A stretch of 64,000 bases of DNA from NCBI GenBank assembly GCA_963750915.1, contig CAVVSF010000008.1, forward strand, positions 248,001-312,000. Direction: 5' to 3'. This DNA comes from DATBJJ01 sp963750915. GTDB lineage: Bacteria > Acidobacteriota > Vicinamibacteria > Vicinamibacterales > 2-12-FULL-66-21. Shown one piece after another: positions 20,325 to 29,100 of this stretch (positions are counted from its first letter, which is position 1; each line of letters opens with the position of its first letter). A program made the translations under genes and the position numbers. The notes under the pieces were generated by a model, which searched no databases, was not told where the DNA came from, and worked only from the letters and a program-made list of their open reading frames with translations.

Positions 20325-20908
20325 TGACTCGTCGCAGCCTGGTGATTGGAGCGGTCGTCCTGCTGGCGATCGCCGGCGGCTGGTGGCTGATCGCCCGCGG
20401 CCGACCGTCGGCCTCGTTGCCAGGACCGGCCGGGGTGCCAGGCGGCGCCGGACCGGCCGCCCCCGCAGACGCGCGCAAGATCACCGCGACGCTCTATTAC
20501 GTTTCCGAGGACGGCATGTCGCTCTCCGGCGTCCAGCGGGAGGTGCCGTACGGCGAGGGCGTACTCGAACAGGCGCGCCAGATCGTGACGGCGCAGCTCG
20601 GCGAAGCTCCCGCGCCGCTGGCTTCGGCGATTCCGAAAGGGGTGAAGCTCCGCGGTCTCTTCATCTCATCGCGCGGCGACGCGTTCGTCGACCTGAGCGT
20701 CGAGGCCCGCAGCCTGCATCCCGGCGGCGCGCTCGACGAGCTCTTCACGGTCTACTCGATCGTCAACGCGCTCACGACCAACCTGCCGGCGGTCACGCGC
20801 GTGCAGCTGCTGATAGAGGGCAAGGAGGTCGACACGCTGTCAGGTCACGTCGACTTGCGCCACCCGCTCCAGCGCAGTCTCAAGTGGGTGCAGACGAGCG
20901 AGAAATGA
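20324..20908 (+). CDS. GerMN domain-containing membrane protein
   Basis: A 194-residue protein with one N-terminal membrane helix (LVIGAVVLLAIAGGWWLIA) and a C-terminal GerMN domain with the signatures ATLYYVSEDG, RQIVTAQL and AFVDLSVEA. GerMN domains occur in the sporulation protein GerM and the lipoprotein LpqB and are linked to the cell wall. Its start overlaps the amidase stop by one base, and an amidase-GerMN-rph-rdgB order is a recurrent arrangement, so a wall-related partner role is likely. Confidence 0.87.
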   Translation: MTRRSLVIGAVVLLAIAGGWWLIARGRPSASLPGPAGVPGGAGPAAPADARKITATLYYVSEDGMSLSGVQREVPYGEGVLEQARQIVTAQLGEAPAPLASAIPKGVKLRGLFISSRGDAFVDLSVEARSLHPGGALDELFTVYSIVNALTTNLPAVTRVQLLIEGKEVDTLSGHVDLRHPLQRSLKWVQTSEK

Positions 20909-20913
20909 TAGAG

Positions 20914-21018
20914 CGTCGGGGCTCGGAGCTCGGGGCTCGAAGACCTTACTGATTTCGACGTCGAACGGTTCTCGAACCCAAGTCCGCGAGCCCCGAACCC
21001 CGAACCCCAAACCCCGAC
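20914..21018. repeat. GGGGCTCGG word-repeat hairpin
   Basis: Left words GTCGGGGCTCGGAGCTCGGG pair with right words GCGAGCCCCGAACCCCGAAC, separated by about 46 bases. It starts 6 bases after the GerMN stop and separates it from rph within an otherwise tight cluster. Confidence 0.75.
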
Positions 21019-21030
21019 AAGGATCAAAGA

Positions 21031-21771
21031 ATGACACGCAGCGATGGACGCGCCTCCGCCGACCTCAGGCCGACGCGCCTCACCCCAGGGTTTCTCCTCC
21101 ACGCCGAGGGCTCGGTGCTGATCGAGGTCGGACGCACGCACGTCGTCTGCGCCGCCAGCGTCGAGGATCGCGTGCCCCCCTTCCTCCGCAATACCGGCAA
21201 GGGCTGGGTGACCGCCGAGTACGGGATGCTGCCGCGGGCGACGTCGACGCGGACGCAGCGCGAGGCCACCGCCGGCAAGGTCGGCGGGCGGACGCAGGAG
21301 ATCCAGCGCCTGATCGGACGGTCGCTGCGCTCCGTGATGCGGCTGCCGGAGCTCGGCGAGCGGACGATCTGGATCGACTGCGACGTCATCCAGGCCGACG
21401 GCGGCACGCGCACCGCATCGATCACCGGCGGGTTCGTCGCCCTCGTGCTCGCGCTGCAGCGCCTGCGCGAGGCCGGCCAGATCAAGACCATGCCGGTGCA
21501 GGACTACGTCGCCGCGACCAGCGTCGGCGTCGTCGGCGGGCTGCCGATGCTGGACCTCGCCTACGACGAGGACTCGCGCGCCGACGTCGACATGAACATC
21601 ATCAAGACCGGCGACGGCCGCTTCATCGAGATCCAGGGCACGGCCGAGGGGCCGCCGTTCGAGCGCCAGGCGCTCGACGACCTGATGGCGCTCGGCGACA
21701 AGGGCATCAAGGAACTGGTCACGATGCAGAAGGCGATCATCGGCGGCGCGCTTCCCCACCTGAACGGATGA
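21031..21771 (+). CDS. rph: Ribonuclease PH
   Basis: A 246-residue phosphorolytic 3'-5' exoribonuclease that trims the 3' end of tRNA precursors using phosphate. The whole sequence matches the family: SDGRASADLRPTRL at the start, EGSVLIEVGRTHVVC, GWVTAEYGMLPRAT, the phosphate-site RTQEIQRLIGRSLR, IWIDCDVIQADGGTRTASI and DLAYDEDSRADVDMN. The length is normal. It overlaps rdgB by four bases (ATGA), a common pairing. Confidence 0.97.
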   Translation: MTRSDGRASADLRPTRLTPGFLLHAEGSVLIEVGRTHVVCAASVEDRVPPFLRNTGKGWVTAEYGMLPRATSTRTQREATAGKVGGRTQEIQRLIGRSLRSVMRLPELGERTIWIDCDVIQADGGTRTASITGGFVALVLALQRLREAGQIKTMPVQDYVAATSVGVVGGLPMLDLAYDEDSRADVDMNIIKTGDGRFIEIQGTAEGPPFERQALDDLMALGDKGIKELVTMQKAIIGGALPHLNG

Positions 21772-22388
21772 CGGCCGACGCGCGCATCCTGGTCGCGACG
21801 ACCAACCCGGGCAAGATCCGCGAGATCGAGGGCGTCCTCGGCGGCACGACGAGGCCCGGCGGGGAGCGGGTGACGCTCGTCTCGCTCCGCGACTTCCCCA
21901 CCGTCGCCGAACCGGAGGAAACCGGCGAGACGTTTGCCGAGAACTCGAGGTTCAAGGCGCTCTACTATGCGGCGGCAACGGGATTGACGAGCGTGGCCGA
22001 CGATTCGGGGCTCGAGATCGACGCTCTCGACGGCGCGCCGGGGGTCCACTCGGCGCGCTGGCATGGCACGGACTATCCCGTGAAGTTCCGCAAGATCTAC
22101 GAGCTCCTCGGAGAGCGGCGCCAGCCCGACAGTCCGGCCAGGTTCGTCTGTCATGTGACGCTGGCCTCGCCGGCGGACGTCATCTTCGAAACCGACGGCA
22201 TCATCGAAGGCCGGATCGCGCCGGAGCCGCGCGGGACGAACGGCTTCGGCTACGACCCGATCTTCTTCTACCCGCCGTTCGGCTGCACACTGGCCGAGCT
22301 CGATCTCGCCCGCAAGGCGACGGTCAGCCACCGCGGCTGGGCCTTCAACCGCCTCCGGCAGTTCCTGGAAACCACGCCAATCGGCTGA
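21768..22388 (+). CDS. rdgB: XTP/dITP diphosphatase
   Basis: A 206-residue Ham1-family house-cleaning enzyme that hydrolyses dITP, dITP-like and XTP to monophosphates, keeping deaminated purines out of DNA. It shows ILVATTNPGKIREIE at the N-terminus, the metal-site ADDSGLEIDAL with GAPGVHSARW, and GFGYDPIFFYPPFG near the C-terminus. It is translationally coupled to rph by an ATGA overlap. Confidence 0.96.
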   Translation: MTADARILVATTNPGKIREIEGVLGGTTRPGGERVTLVSLRDFPTVAEPEETGETFAENSRFKALYYAAATGLTSVADDSGLEIDALDGAPGVHSARWHGTDYPVKFRKIYELLGERRQPDSPARFVCHVTLASPADVIFETDGIIEGRIAPEPRGTNGFGYDPIFFYPPFGCTLAELDLARKATVSHRGWAFNRLRQFLETTPIG

Positions 22389-22438
22389 TTCCAACCCTCC
22401 GGCGGCCGCGTCCGTCAAACGCACTCGAGGAACGATTC

Positions 22439-23617
22439 ATGACTTTTCTCGTGCTGACCTTGACGCTCATTTCGGCGGTGATTCCGAGCGGATTCCCGTC
22501 GCCGCTGCTGCTGCCTGGGACCACCCAGGCCGCGACGCCTGCCGCCTACGACCGCGGCACATGGCGCGCCCACATCCGCGACACGTGGACGCAGAAAGAC
22601 GGCGAGGTCTGGACCTCGATTCGCCTGTATGCGGACAACGACCGTGAGATGAGCCTGTCGGTGCCGCTGCGAAGCCTGGAAGGGCTGACCGCGGCAGGCG
22701 AGCGACTGACGGTTGCCAACGCGACCTTCACCGTCCGCCGCGACGCCGGCCAGTTCGCGTTCAAGGGCAGCTTCACGGACGGCCTCGGCACCGGGACGTG
22801 GCAGTTCACGCCGAACGCGGACTTCGTCACCGCCATGCGGCAGAACTACCCCGCGATGACGCCCGAACAGCTGCTCAAGCTCGCGGCGCTCGACGTCAGC
22901 CGCTCGTTCGTCGCCGAGATCCGCGGCGAGGGCTACACCGCGGCATCGCTGGACGAGATCGCCAAGATGCGGATCCATCGCGTCGACGCGCAGTACATCC
23001 GCGAGATGCGTGCGGCCGGCTACGACAAGCTGTCCGTCGCCGAGCTGGTCAAGACCCGCATCCACGGCGCGACGCCGGCGTTCGCGCAGGAGATGAAGGC
23101 GGCCGGCCTCGGGCCGCTGTCTGTCGACGACCTCGTCAAGATGCGCATCCATGGCGTCTCGCCCGAGCTGGTGCGCGAGATGAAGACCCTCGGCTACGGC
23201 AGCCTCGACGCGGCGTCGCTCGTCAAGATGCGCATCCACGGCGTCTCACCTGAGCTCGTGCGCGAGATGAAAGATCTCGGCTACAGCACGATCGACGCCC
23301 CCGCGCTCGTCAAGCTGCGGATCCACGGCGTCACGCCCGCGTACGTGCGGGAGCTGCGGGCACTGGGCTACACGAACGTCAGCCCGGATCAGCTGGTCAA
23401 GCTGCGCGTCCACGGCGTCACGACCGAGTACGTGACGGAGCTGCAAGGGCTGGGCTACCGCAGCGTCCCGGTCGAGGACCTGGTGAGGATGCGGATCCAC
23501 GGCGTCACGCCGGCGTTCGTCAAGGACGTACAGGCGGCGGGCTTCAAGGACATGTCGCCATCCGACCTCGTTGACTTCAGCATCCACGGCAAGCGCTGGC
23601 TGCGGAAGCGCGGCTGA
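22439..23617 (+). CDS. Secreted protein with tandem 29-residue 'RIHGVTPEFVREM' repeats
   Basis: A 392-residue protein with an N-terminal hydrophobic signal (FLVLTLTLISAVIPSGF). A beta-rich domain follows (about 35-130, WRAHIRDTWTQKDGEVWTSI). From about residue 165 come seven to eight repeats of about 29 residues of the form LVKMRIHGVSPELVREMKTL plus GYGSLDAAS. Similar repeats occur at the C-terminus of BlaR1-type M56 peptidases in Acidobacteriota; here the peptidase part is absent. The function is unknown, probably protein binding. It stands alone after rdgB. Confidence 0.85.
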   Translation: MTFLVLTLTLISAVIPSGFPSPLLLPGTTQAATPAAYDRGTWRAHIRDTWTQKDGEVWTSIRLYADNDREMSLSVPLRSLEGLTAAGERLTVANATFTVRRDAGQFAFKGSFTDGLGTGTWQFTPNADFVTAMRQNYPAMTPEQLLKLAALDVSRSFVAEIRGEGYTAASLDEIAKMRIHRVDAQYIREMRAAGYDKLSVAELVKTRIHGATPAFAQEMKAAGLGPLSVDDLVKMRIHGVSPELVREMKTLGYGSLDAASLVKMRIHGVSPELVREMKDLGYSTIDAPALVKLRIHGVTPAYVRELRALGYTNVSPDQLVKLRVHGVTTEYVTELQGLGYRSVPVEDLVRMRIHGVTPAFVKDVQAAGFKDMSPSDLVDFSIHGKRWLRKRG

Positions 23618-23646
23618 TCGGATCGGATCGAATCGGATCGGATCGA
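23618..23646. repeat. (GATCG)n short tandem repeat
   Basis: TCGGATCGGATCGAATCGGA continues to 23646 immediately after the TGA of the repeat-protein gene. It is self-complementary at the GATC level. Confidence 0.6.
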
Positions 23647-23740
23647 ACAGTCGAGCTCTCGCGGACGGCGTCAGTCTTGCTGGTTCACGATACAATCCGT
23701 GGGCGCCGGGGATTCTCCCGAGCCCCCGTATCGGAGCCAG

Positions 23741-24886
23741 GTGCCCACCGTCCACCGGTACTTCCTTGCGCTCTTCATCAGCCTCGTCGCCCTGGTCATC
23801 CGATTCATCATGGCGCCGTTGTGGGAAACCACCGCCCCATTCGCGCTCTTCATGTTCGCGACGGTGATCACGGCGTGGTTCGCCGGCACCGGCCCGGCGA
23901 TCGTCACCGGCGCCGCCGGCCTGCTGACGCGGCTCTACTTCGACTCGAGCGCGACGAGCGGCGGCGTACCGCTGTCGTGGGAAGAAGCCGTCCGGTTGAC
24001 GCTCTTCGGCGGCTTCGTCATCGGCAGCGCCGTGGTGTTGTCGCGGATGCGCGCCGATCGCCGCGACCTCGAGGCCAGCATCAGCGCGGCGCGCCGCGAA
24101 ATCGAGGAGCGTCGCCTGATCGAGGCCGACCTGGTCGCGGCGCGCGCCGCGGCCGAGGCCGCCAATCGCCACAAGGACGAGTTCCTCGCGCTCGTCTCGC
24201 ATGAGCTGCGGACGCCGCTCAACGCGGTTCTCGGCTGGGTGGCGCTGATGAAGAACGGTGCGCTCCCCCCCGAGCGCGCCGCGTACGCGCTCGAGGTGAT
24301 TCAGAAGAACGCCAGGGCGCAGGCGCAGCTCATCTCGGACCTGCTCGACATCGCCCGCACCCTCACCGGGAAGATGACGCTCGAAACCTCGCTGATCGAG
24401 CTGAACATGGTGGTTCGGGCCGTCGCCGACGCATCGCGCCCGACGGCGGAGGGCCGCGGCATTCATCTCTCGATCGCGATCGACACGACGCCGCTGATGA
24501 TCTGGGGCGACCTCGAGCGGATCCGGCAGGTGATCGGCAGCCTGATCGAGAACGCGATCAAGTTCACGCCCGACGGCGGCCGCATCACGGTGGCGCTGGC
24601 GCGGCGGGATCAGCAGGCGGAAGTGACCGTCTCGGACACCGGCGAAGGCATCGTGCCGGAGTTCGTGCCGTTCCTGTTCGAGCCGTTCCAGCAGGCGGAC
24701 AGCAGCTCGACGCGCCGCCATGGCGGTCTCGGCCTCGGCCTCGCACTGGTGCGCCGGCTGGTGGAACTGCACGGCGGCTCGGTCGAAGGCGCCGGCACCG
24801 ATGCCGGGGCACGATTCACGGTGCGGCTGCCGCTGCGTACGGCGTCACCCGACCGCACCGCCGCGGATCACAAACTCGCCGGTTGA
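23741..24886 (+). CDS. Membrane sensor histidine kinase (DUF4118-like sensor)
   Basis: A 381-residue kinase. Three to four N-terminal membrane helices resemble the DUF4118/KdpD sensor. A coiled linker follows, then a HisKA domain with the H-box SHELRTPLNAVLG, and a HATPase with the N-box LIENAIKFTPDG, the G1-box VSDTGEGI and the G2-box HGGLGLGLALV. No response regulator is adjacent, so it is an orphan. I choose the GTG at 23741 because CGGAG precedes it by 5 bases. A GTG at 23699 is only 2 bases after a TACAAT (23691-23696) that may be the -10 box. Confidence 0.9.
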   Translation: MPTVHRYFLALFISLVALVIRFIMAPLWETTAPFALFMFATVITAWFAGTGPAIVTGAAGLLTRLYFDSSATSGGVPLSWEEAVRLTLFGGFVIGSAVVLSRMRADRRDLEASISAARREIEERRLIEADLVAARAAAEAANRHKDEFLALVSHELRTPLNAVLGWVALMKNGALPPERAAYALEVIQKNARAQAQLISDLLDIARTLTGKMTLETSLIELNMVVRAVADASRPTAEGRGIHLSIAIDTTPLMIWGDLERIRQVIGSLIENAIKFTPDGGRITVALARRDQQAEVTVSDTGEGIVPEFVPFLFEPFQQADSSSTRRHGGLGLGLALVRRLVELHGGSVEGAGTDAGARFTVRLPLRTASPDRTAADHKLAG

Positions 24887-24889
24887 CGT

Positions 24890-25474
24890 TCAGCGGCCGC
24901 TGACGGCGAGCAGGCGCTCGAGGAACACGCGACCGTCGAGCCACGGACCAGGCACGCGCGGGGTGCTGCTGCTGCCCAACTGGTGCGCCCAGTAGTCGGG
25001 AACCGGCGGCGCGCCGCTCTCCCACCGTGCGTTCGGGCCGTAAAGCAGGAAGACATCCCATGCGTCTTCCGGCAGCTGCAGCGTCTGCCGGTAACCGGTG
25101 ACCATGACGCCAGGCGCGTCCCAGAAATGCTGCGCCCGCGCCTCGGGATACTGCCGCGTCGCGCTCGGGACGTCTCTTTCCAGCCCGCGCAACTTCGGCA
25201 CCCAGACCATGTAGACCCGAAGGGACGGATCGGCCACCTTAGACAAGACCTGCTGCTGCATCTCGGCGACCCCGAGCAGACACTGCGCTCACGTCGGCGC
25301 GACGAGCATCATCACGCGCACGCGCCCGACGTCGCGATTGAAGGCGGAGCGCAGCGGCTCGGCAGTATCGTCGAGCGTCTGGTGCGGCGGCCTGGCGCAG
25401 GCAGCGACAGCGATGGCAATGGTGATGAGGCACGCGCCGACGAGGTGCCTGGCGCCGTCGGAGTGGGAACGCAT
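24890..25474 (-). CDS. Thioredoxin-fold lipoprotein; selenoprotein with in-frame UGA (Sec62)
   Basis: A lipoprotein of about 194 residues read through an in-frame TGA at 25291-25289. The N-terminus has a lipobox (AIAVAAC) after a hydrophobic segment. Then comes a thioredoxin-type beta strand (RVMMLVAPT), the redox motif U-A-Q-C (Sec62, Cys65) and an amphipathic helix (LLGVAEMQQQVLSKV). The conserved remainder follows: LRVYMVWVPKLRG, AQHFWD, LPEDAWDVFLLYGP and PDYWAHQLG. The residue at the UGA is where relatives carry Cys (TCxxC). An SECIS-like hairpin follows the UGA. Without readthrough the product would lose its redox site. It probably reduces or handles thiols at the outer face of the cell membrane. 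It converges on the sensor kinase, with stops 4 bases apart. Confidence 0.82.
25249..25288 (-). promoter_or_regulatory. Putative bacterial SECIS element
   Basis: Immediately 3' of the UGA codon the mRNA can fold CUCGG-GGUCG-CCGAG (complement of 25262-25276). The 5-bp upper stem carries an apical loop starting GGUC, the same tetrad as in the E. coli fdhF SECIS. The loop begins 17 bases after the UGA, against 18 in fdhF. A CUG/CAG pairing extends the lower stem. Confidence 0.65.
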
Positions 25475-25484
25475 CACGCCGAAG

Positions 25485-25490
25485 AGCGTA
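25485..25490 (-). promoter_or_regulatory. Putative -10 box (TACGCT) of the selenoprotein gene
   Basis: On the minus strand TACGCT lies 7 bases before GTG-ATG (25477-25472). It may drive a leaderless message; no clear -35 is seen. Confidence 0.22.
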
Positions 25491-25510
25491 CCATCACGGG
25501 ACCGACGTCG

Positions 25511-25562
25511 CGCGGAGCTTCAGCAGGACCGAGTACGTAGGGCGGAGCTTCAGCTCCGCGGC
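25511..25562. repeat. GTAGGGCGGAGCTTCAGCTCCG intergenic repeat
   Basis: Holds the palindrome GCGGAGCTTCAGCTCCGC, preceded by CGTAGG, and a second partial copy (GCGCGGAGCTTCAGC). The DinB stop codon (25550-25552) lies inside the palindrome. An identical 24-base stretch occurs at 52705. Confidence 0.7.
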
Positions 25563-26029
25563 CCGGCCTGGAACTGAGCGAGGTGATGGATGTCGTGGCC
25601 GGCCATCTGTTCCATGATCCACGAGACGGTGAGGGCGCCGTACTCGGGATGCGAGAAGGAGCGCGCCAGCTGTTCGGGCGTCAGCGCCCGCCACATCGCC
25701 AGGTTGAACTGGCGCAGGCTTGTATAGGCGTCGAGCGCCGATCGCGCGTCGGCGTAGTTGTCGACGTGCATCCAGGCGTCCTGGTCGAACGACTGCGACT
25801 GGTAGCCGTCTTCACACAAGGCGAACCGCGCCCGCGTGCTGAGCGCCAGCTCGGCCTGCGCCAGGTGCACCAGGACCTGGCGGAAGCTCCACTTGCCGGG
25901 TGCGTAGGTCCGGTCGAAGTCGGCAGGACTCCACGACAACACCGCCTGACGAATCAGTCCCGGCGTCTCGGCAAGCGCCTTCAAGGGATCGCGGCCGCCG
26001 AGGTCGGCGGCGTAGGGGTTGGGGTGCAT
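25550..26029 (-). CDS. DinB family protein
   Basis: A 159-residue four-helix DinB/YfiT-like metal-binding protein. The three metal-ligand His positions are recognisable as QVLVHLAQAEL in helix 2 and MAGHDIHHLAQFQ near the C-terminus. Many relatives are thiol-dependent metalloenzymes (bacillithiol or mycothiol transferases), but this subfamily has no assigned reaction. The start is the ATG 26029. There is no signal peptide, unlike the second DinB protein in this window. Confidence 0.88.
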   Translation of the reverse strand: MHPNPYAADLGGRDPLKALAETPGLIRQAVLSWSPADFDRTYAPGKWSFRQVLVHLAQAELALSTRARFALCEDGYQSQSFDQDAWMHVDNYADARSALDAYTSLRQFNLAMWRALTPEQLARSFSHPEYGALTVSWIMEQMAGHDIHHLAQFQAGPRS

Positions 26030-26046
26030 GCGGGGGATTATTGATC

Positions 26047-26155
26047 GGCTCAGGGCTCAGGGCTCAAGGCTCAGGAGAGCTTTCCCGATCAGAGTCGCGC
26101 GACTCTGATCGGGAGGCTCTTCGGCCTGAGCCATGAGCCTTGAGCCCTGAGCCCG
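26047..26155. repeat. GGCTCAG word-repeat hairpin with inner 32-base palindrome
   Basis: Outer arms of GGCTCAGGGCTCAAGGCTCAGG pair with CCTGAGCCATGAGCCTTGAG. Inside lies the perfect palindrome TCCCGATCAGAGTCGC/GCGACTCTGATCGGGA (26083-26114). It ends about 10 bases from the stop of the barrel-fusion gene and is likely its transcription terminator or 3'-end protector. Confidence 0.8.
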
Positions 26156-26165
26156 ACAAAGCGGT

Positions 26166-29100
26166 CTAGAAGCCAGGCCGCAAACTGAACTGCCACAGCC
26201 AGCCGCGGCCGGGGCGATCGAGCGGACGGACGTAGTCGATCTCCGCCACCGCGAAGCCGAGCACGTTGGCGCGGATCGCGACGCCGTAGCTCACGACCGG
26301 CTGCTCGTCGCCGCGGGCGAACCCGGCGCGCTCGCTGAAGCCCCATGCCACGCCGGCATCGGCGAACACTGCGGCTTCAATCGGCAGCGGACCGTAGAAC
26401 TGGTCGCCGCCGAAGGCGCCCCACACCGGGAAGCGGAGCTCGGCGTTGGCGACGGCGACGCGGCTGCCGATCAGTCGATCGAACGCCGGGCAGGAACCAT
26501 TCACGCCGCCGACGCACTCGGTCGACTCGAACGAGTTCTGGTCGTAGCCGCGAACGAGTCCGGGATAGCCGATGAAGAGTGCCGGCAGCCGGCCGTCGCT
26601 GGCGTCGTTGCCGAGGCGGCCGTAATACATGCCGCGCAGGGCGATCGTGTACGGCCGGAAGGGCATCATGTAGGTGCGGAAGTCGGTCAGGACCGTCGAG
26701 TAGTTCAGCGATCCCCCGCTCTGGCTGAACTCGAGGCGGTAGCGGCTGCCGCGGATCGGGCTCGTCGGCCCGGAAATCGACGTGTCGAACACGAGCGCGG
26801 TATTCGCCTCGGCGAGGTTCAGCGTGTCGAACGACTCGAGCTCGATCTCCTCCTCCGACAACTGCTGCCCCGTGTTCGCGTCGTAGGTCCGCTGGGTCAG
26901 GTCGTAGCTCTGACCGATGCGGCGGTAGCCGCCCGAGAACTCGACCCGGTGCGAGCGGTTGAACGGATAGCTGATGAAGCCGGTCGCCGCCTGGTCGCGC
27001 TGGAGGAAGCGGTACTCGTTCTCGACGTAGACGTTGCCGGTGAAGCCGGCCTCGAAAGAGCGCGACACATACGGAATCTGGTCGAGCGAGGCGCCCCAGT
27101 TCCATCGATGGGTCCGGTTCAGATAGAACAATGTCCCGCCGAACTCATCGAACCGGCTGGTCACCTGCGCCGACGTGCCGATGACGTGATTGCCGAGCAT
27201 GTCGCTGAAGAGGAGCGAGATGCCGCCGGTCGCATAGGTCCCGAACGGATCGACGCCGATGCCCATCGACGGCTGGCCCGCGAAGTCGAGCCCCCACTTC
27301 GGTTCGTAGGGCTCGCCGACCGGCACTTCCTCGCCCGGCAGGCCCCACGTCGGATCCGACAGCGCCTCGACGACGAGGCCGCCGGCTTCGCGTCGAGGGG
27401 GCAGCACGGCGGCGTTGCGCGGCAGCTCGATCACCGGCTCGCCCGCGAGCTGCTCGGCGCTGTCGAGGGCGTAGATGTGATAGCTGTCCTCTTCGTACGC
27501 GCTGAACAGCAGCCGGCCGTTCGCCGCCGACATCGCCGGGCTCAGCGCGGTGATCCCGGTCGCGCCGGTCAGCATGTTGGTCAGCTGCGTCGTGTTCTTG
27601 CTGGCGATGTCGAGACGGTAGATGTTGGTGATGCCCTGACGGTCGGAGAGGAAGAACATCGACTTCCCATCCTCGACCCACTGCGCGCCGATGTTCTTCG
27701 CGTTCTCGAAGCCGCCGAGCTCGGTGACGACGGCGGTCTCGACCTCGATCAACGCCAGCTTGAGATCACCCGACTTGAGGGTCTCCATGTTGGTCGTGAA
27801 CCGATCGGTGCTGAAGACGATCCGCTTGCCGTCGGGGGACCAGTCCGGGTCGATCTCGGCGAAGCTGTCGGTCGTCAGGCGGCGAAGCGCGCTCTTGTCG
27901 AGATCGTAGACATACAGGTCGTTGAACCCGCCGATCAGCGCCGAGAACGCGATCTGCTTGCCGTCGGGCGACCAGCTGGGGTTGACGATCTCGTGCACCT
28001 CGCCGAGGCGCACTTCGCGCTCGGTCCGGCCGCGATCGACGTCGATGATCGTCAGCACCGGTTCACCCTTCGACAGGCCGGGGAACACGAACTTCTTGCC
28101 GGTCGGATCCCAGGCCCCGGCCGAGGTCAGGAACGAGAGACTCTCGAAGTGGGCGCTCGTCGCCGTATTGGTGATCTTGCGGATGATCTCGCCGGTGCGG
28201 GCGTCCGCCAGGAAGAGGTCAATCGAGAACAGATCCTTCTCGGAGAAGAAGATGACCTTGGTCCCGTCCGGGCTCAGCTCGGGCCCGACGTTGAGGTCGC
28301 CGCCGGTCTTGCCCTTGACGATCAGCGGCTTGGCGAACGATGCCGGCATCCGCGTCGCCTCGGCGATCGGCCGGAAGGCGGCGAACTCCGCCTCGTGCCA
28401 TTGCGCCGACAGCTCCTTGGTATCGATCTGCAGCACCGCCTCGATCGCCGTCTGGTATGTCGCGTCACGGCCGGAGGCCGCCCGCATCATGTTGGCGACC
28501 ACGGCGTCGCCGTACTTGCCGGCGATGAACGCCCACAGCGCCTGGCCGTACCGGTACGGGAAGTACCTCGGGTTGTCGAGCTCGTCGACCGTCGGCAGTT
28601 TCTCGCGCCGCGCCGCCTCGCGCATCCACATCGCCGTGTGCGGATCCTCTGGCCCGATCGACAGGTACTCGGCCATCCCCTCGATGAACCAGAGCGGCAG
28701 GCCAAGCGCGCCCGCCGTGCCGGCGCTCACGTTGGTCCCGCTGATGTCGTACTGGAACGCGTGCACGAGCTCGTGGCCCAGCACGTGGTCGCTCGCCTCG
28801 ATCGGGCCGGCAAACGGCAGGACGATCCGGCGCTTGTAGGCTTCGGTAACGCCGCCGGTGCCCTCTCCGAGGTCCCCTTCGATCGCGTTCGTCTGGCGGA
28901 AGTGCGCGCCGCTGGCGTACAGGATGAGCGGCTGCCTGGAGCTCAGCTCGTGATTCAGGAGCTGCGACAGCCGTGTGTACCAGCGCTCCGACATCCGTGC
29001 CGCCATCTTCGCGGCCGCCTCTTCCTCCGGGTAGTAATAGATGTCGAAGTGGTCGGTCTTCAAGACCTTGAAGTCGAACTTCCGATACTGGACTTTGTTC

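Noticed and set aside
24890..25261. The selenoprotein tail as an independent 123-residue gene
   Set aside because: It would start after the redox motif and lack any export signal; the upstream frame supplies both.
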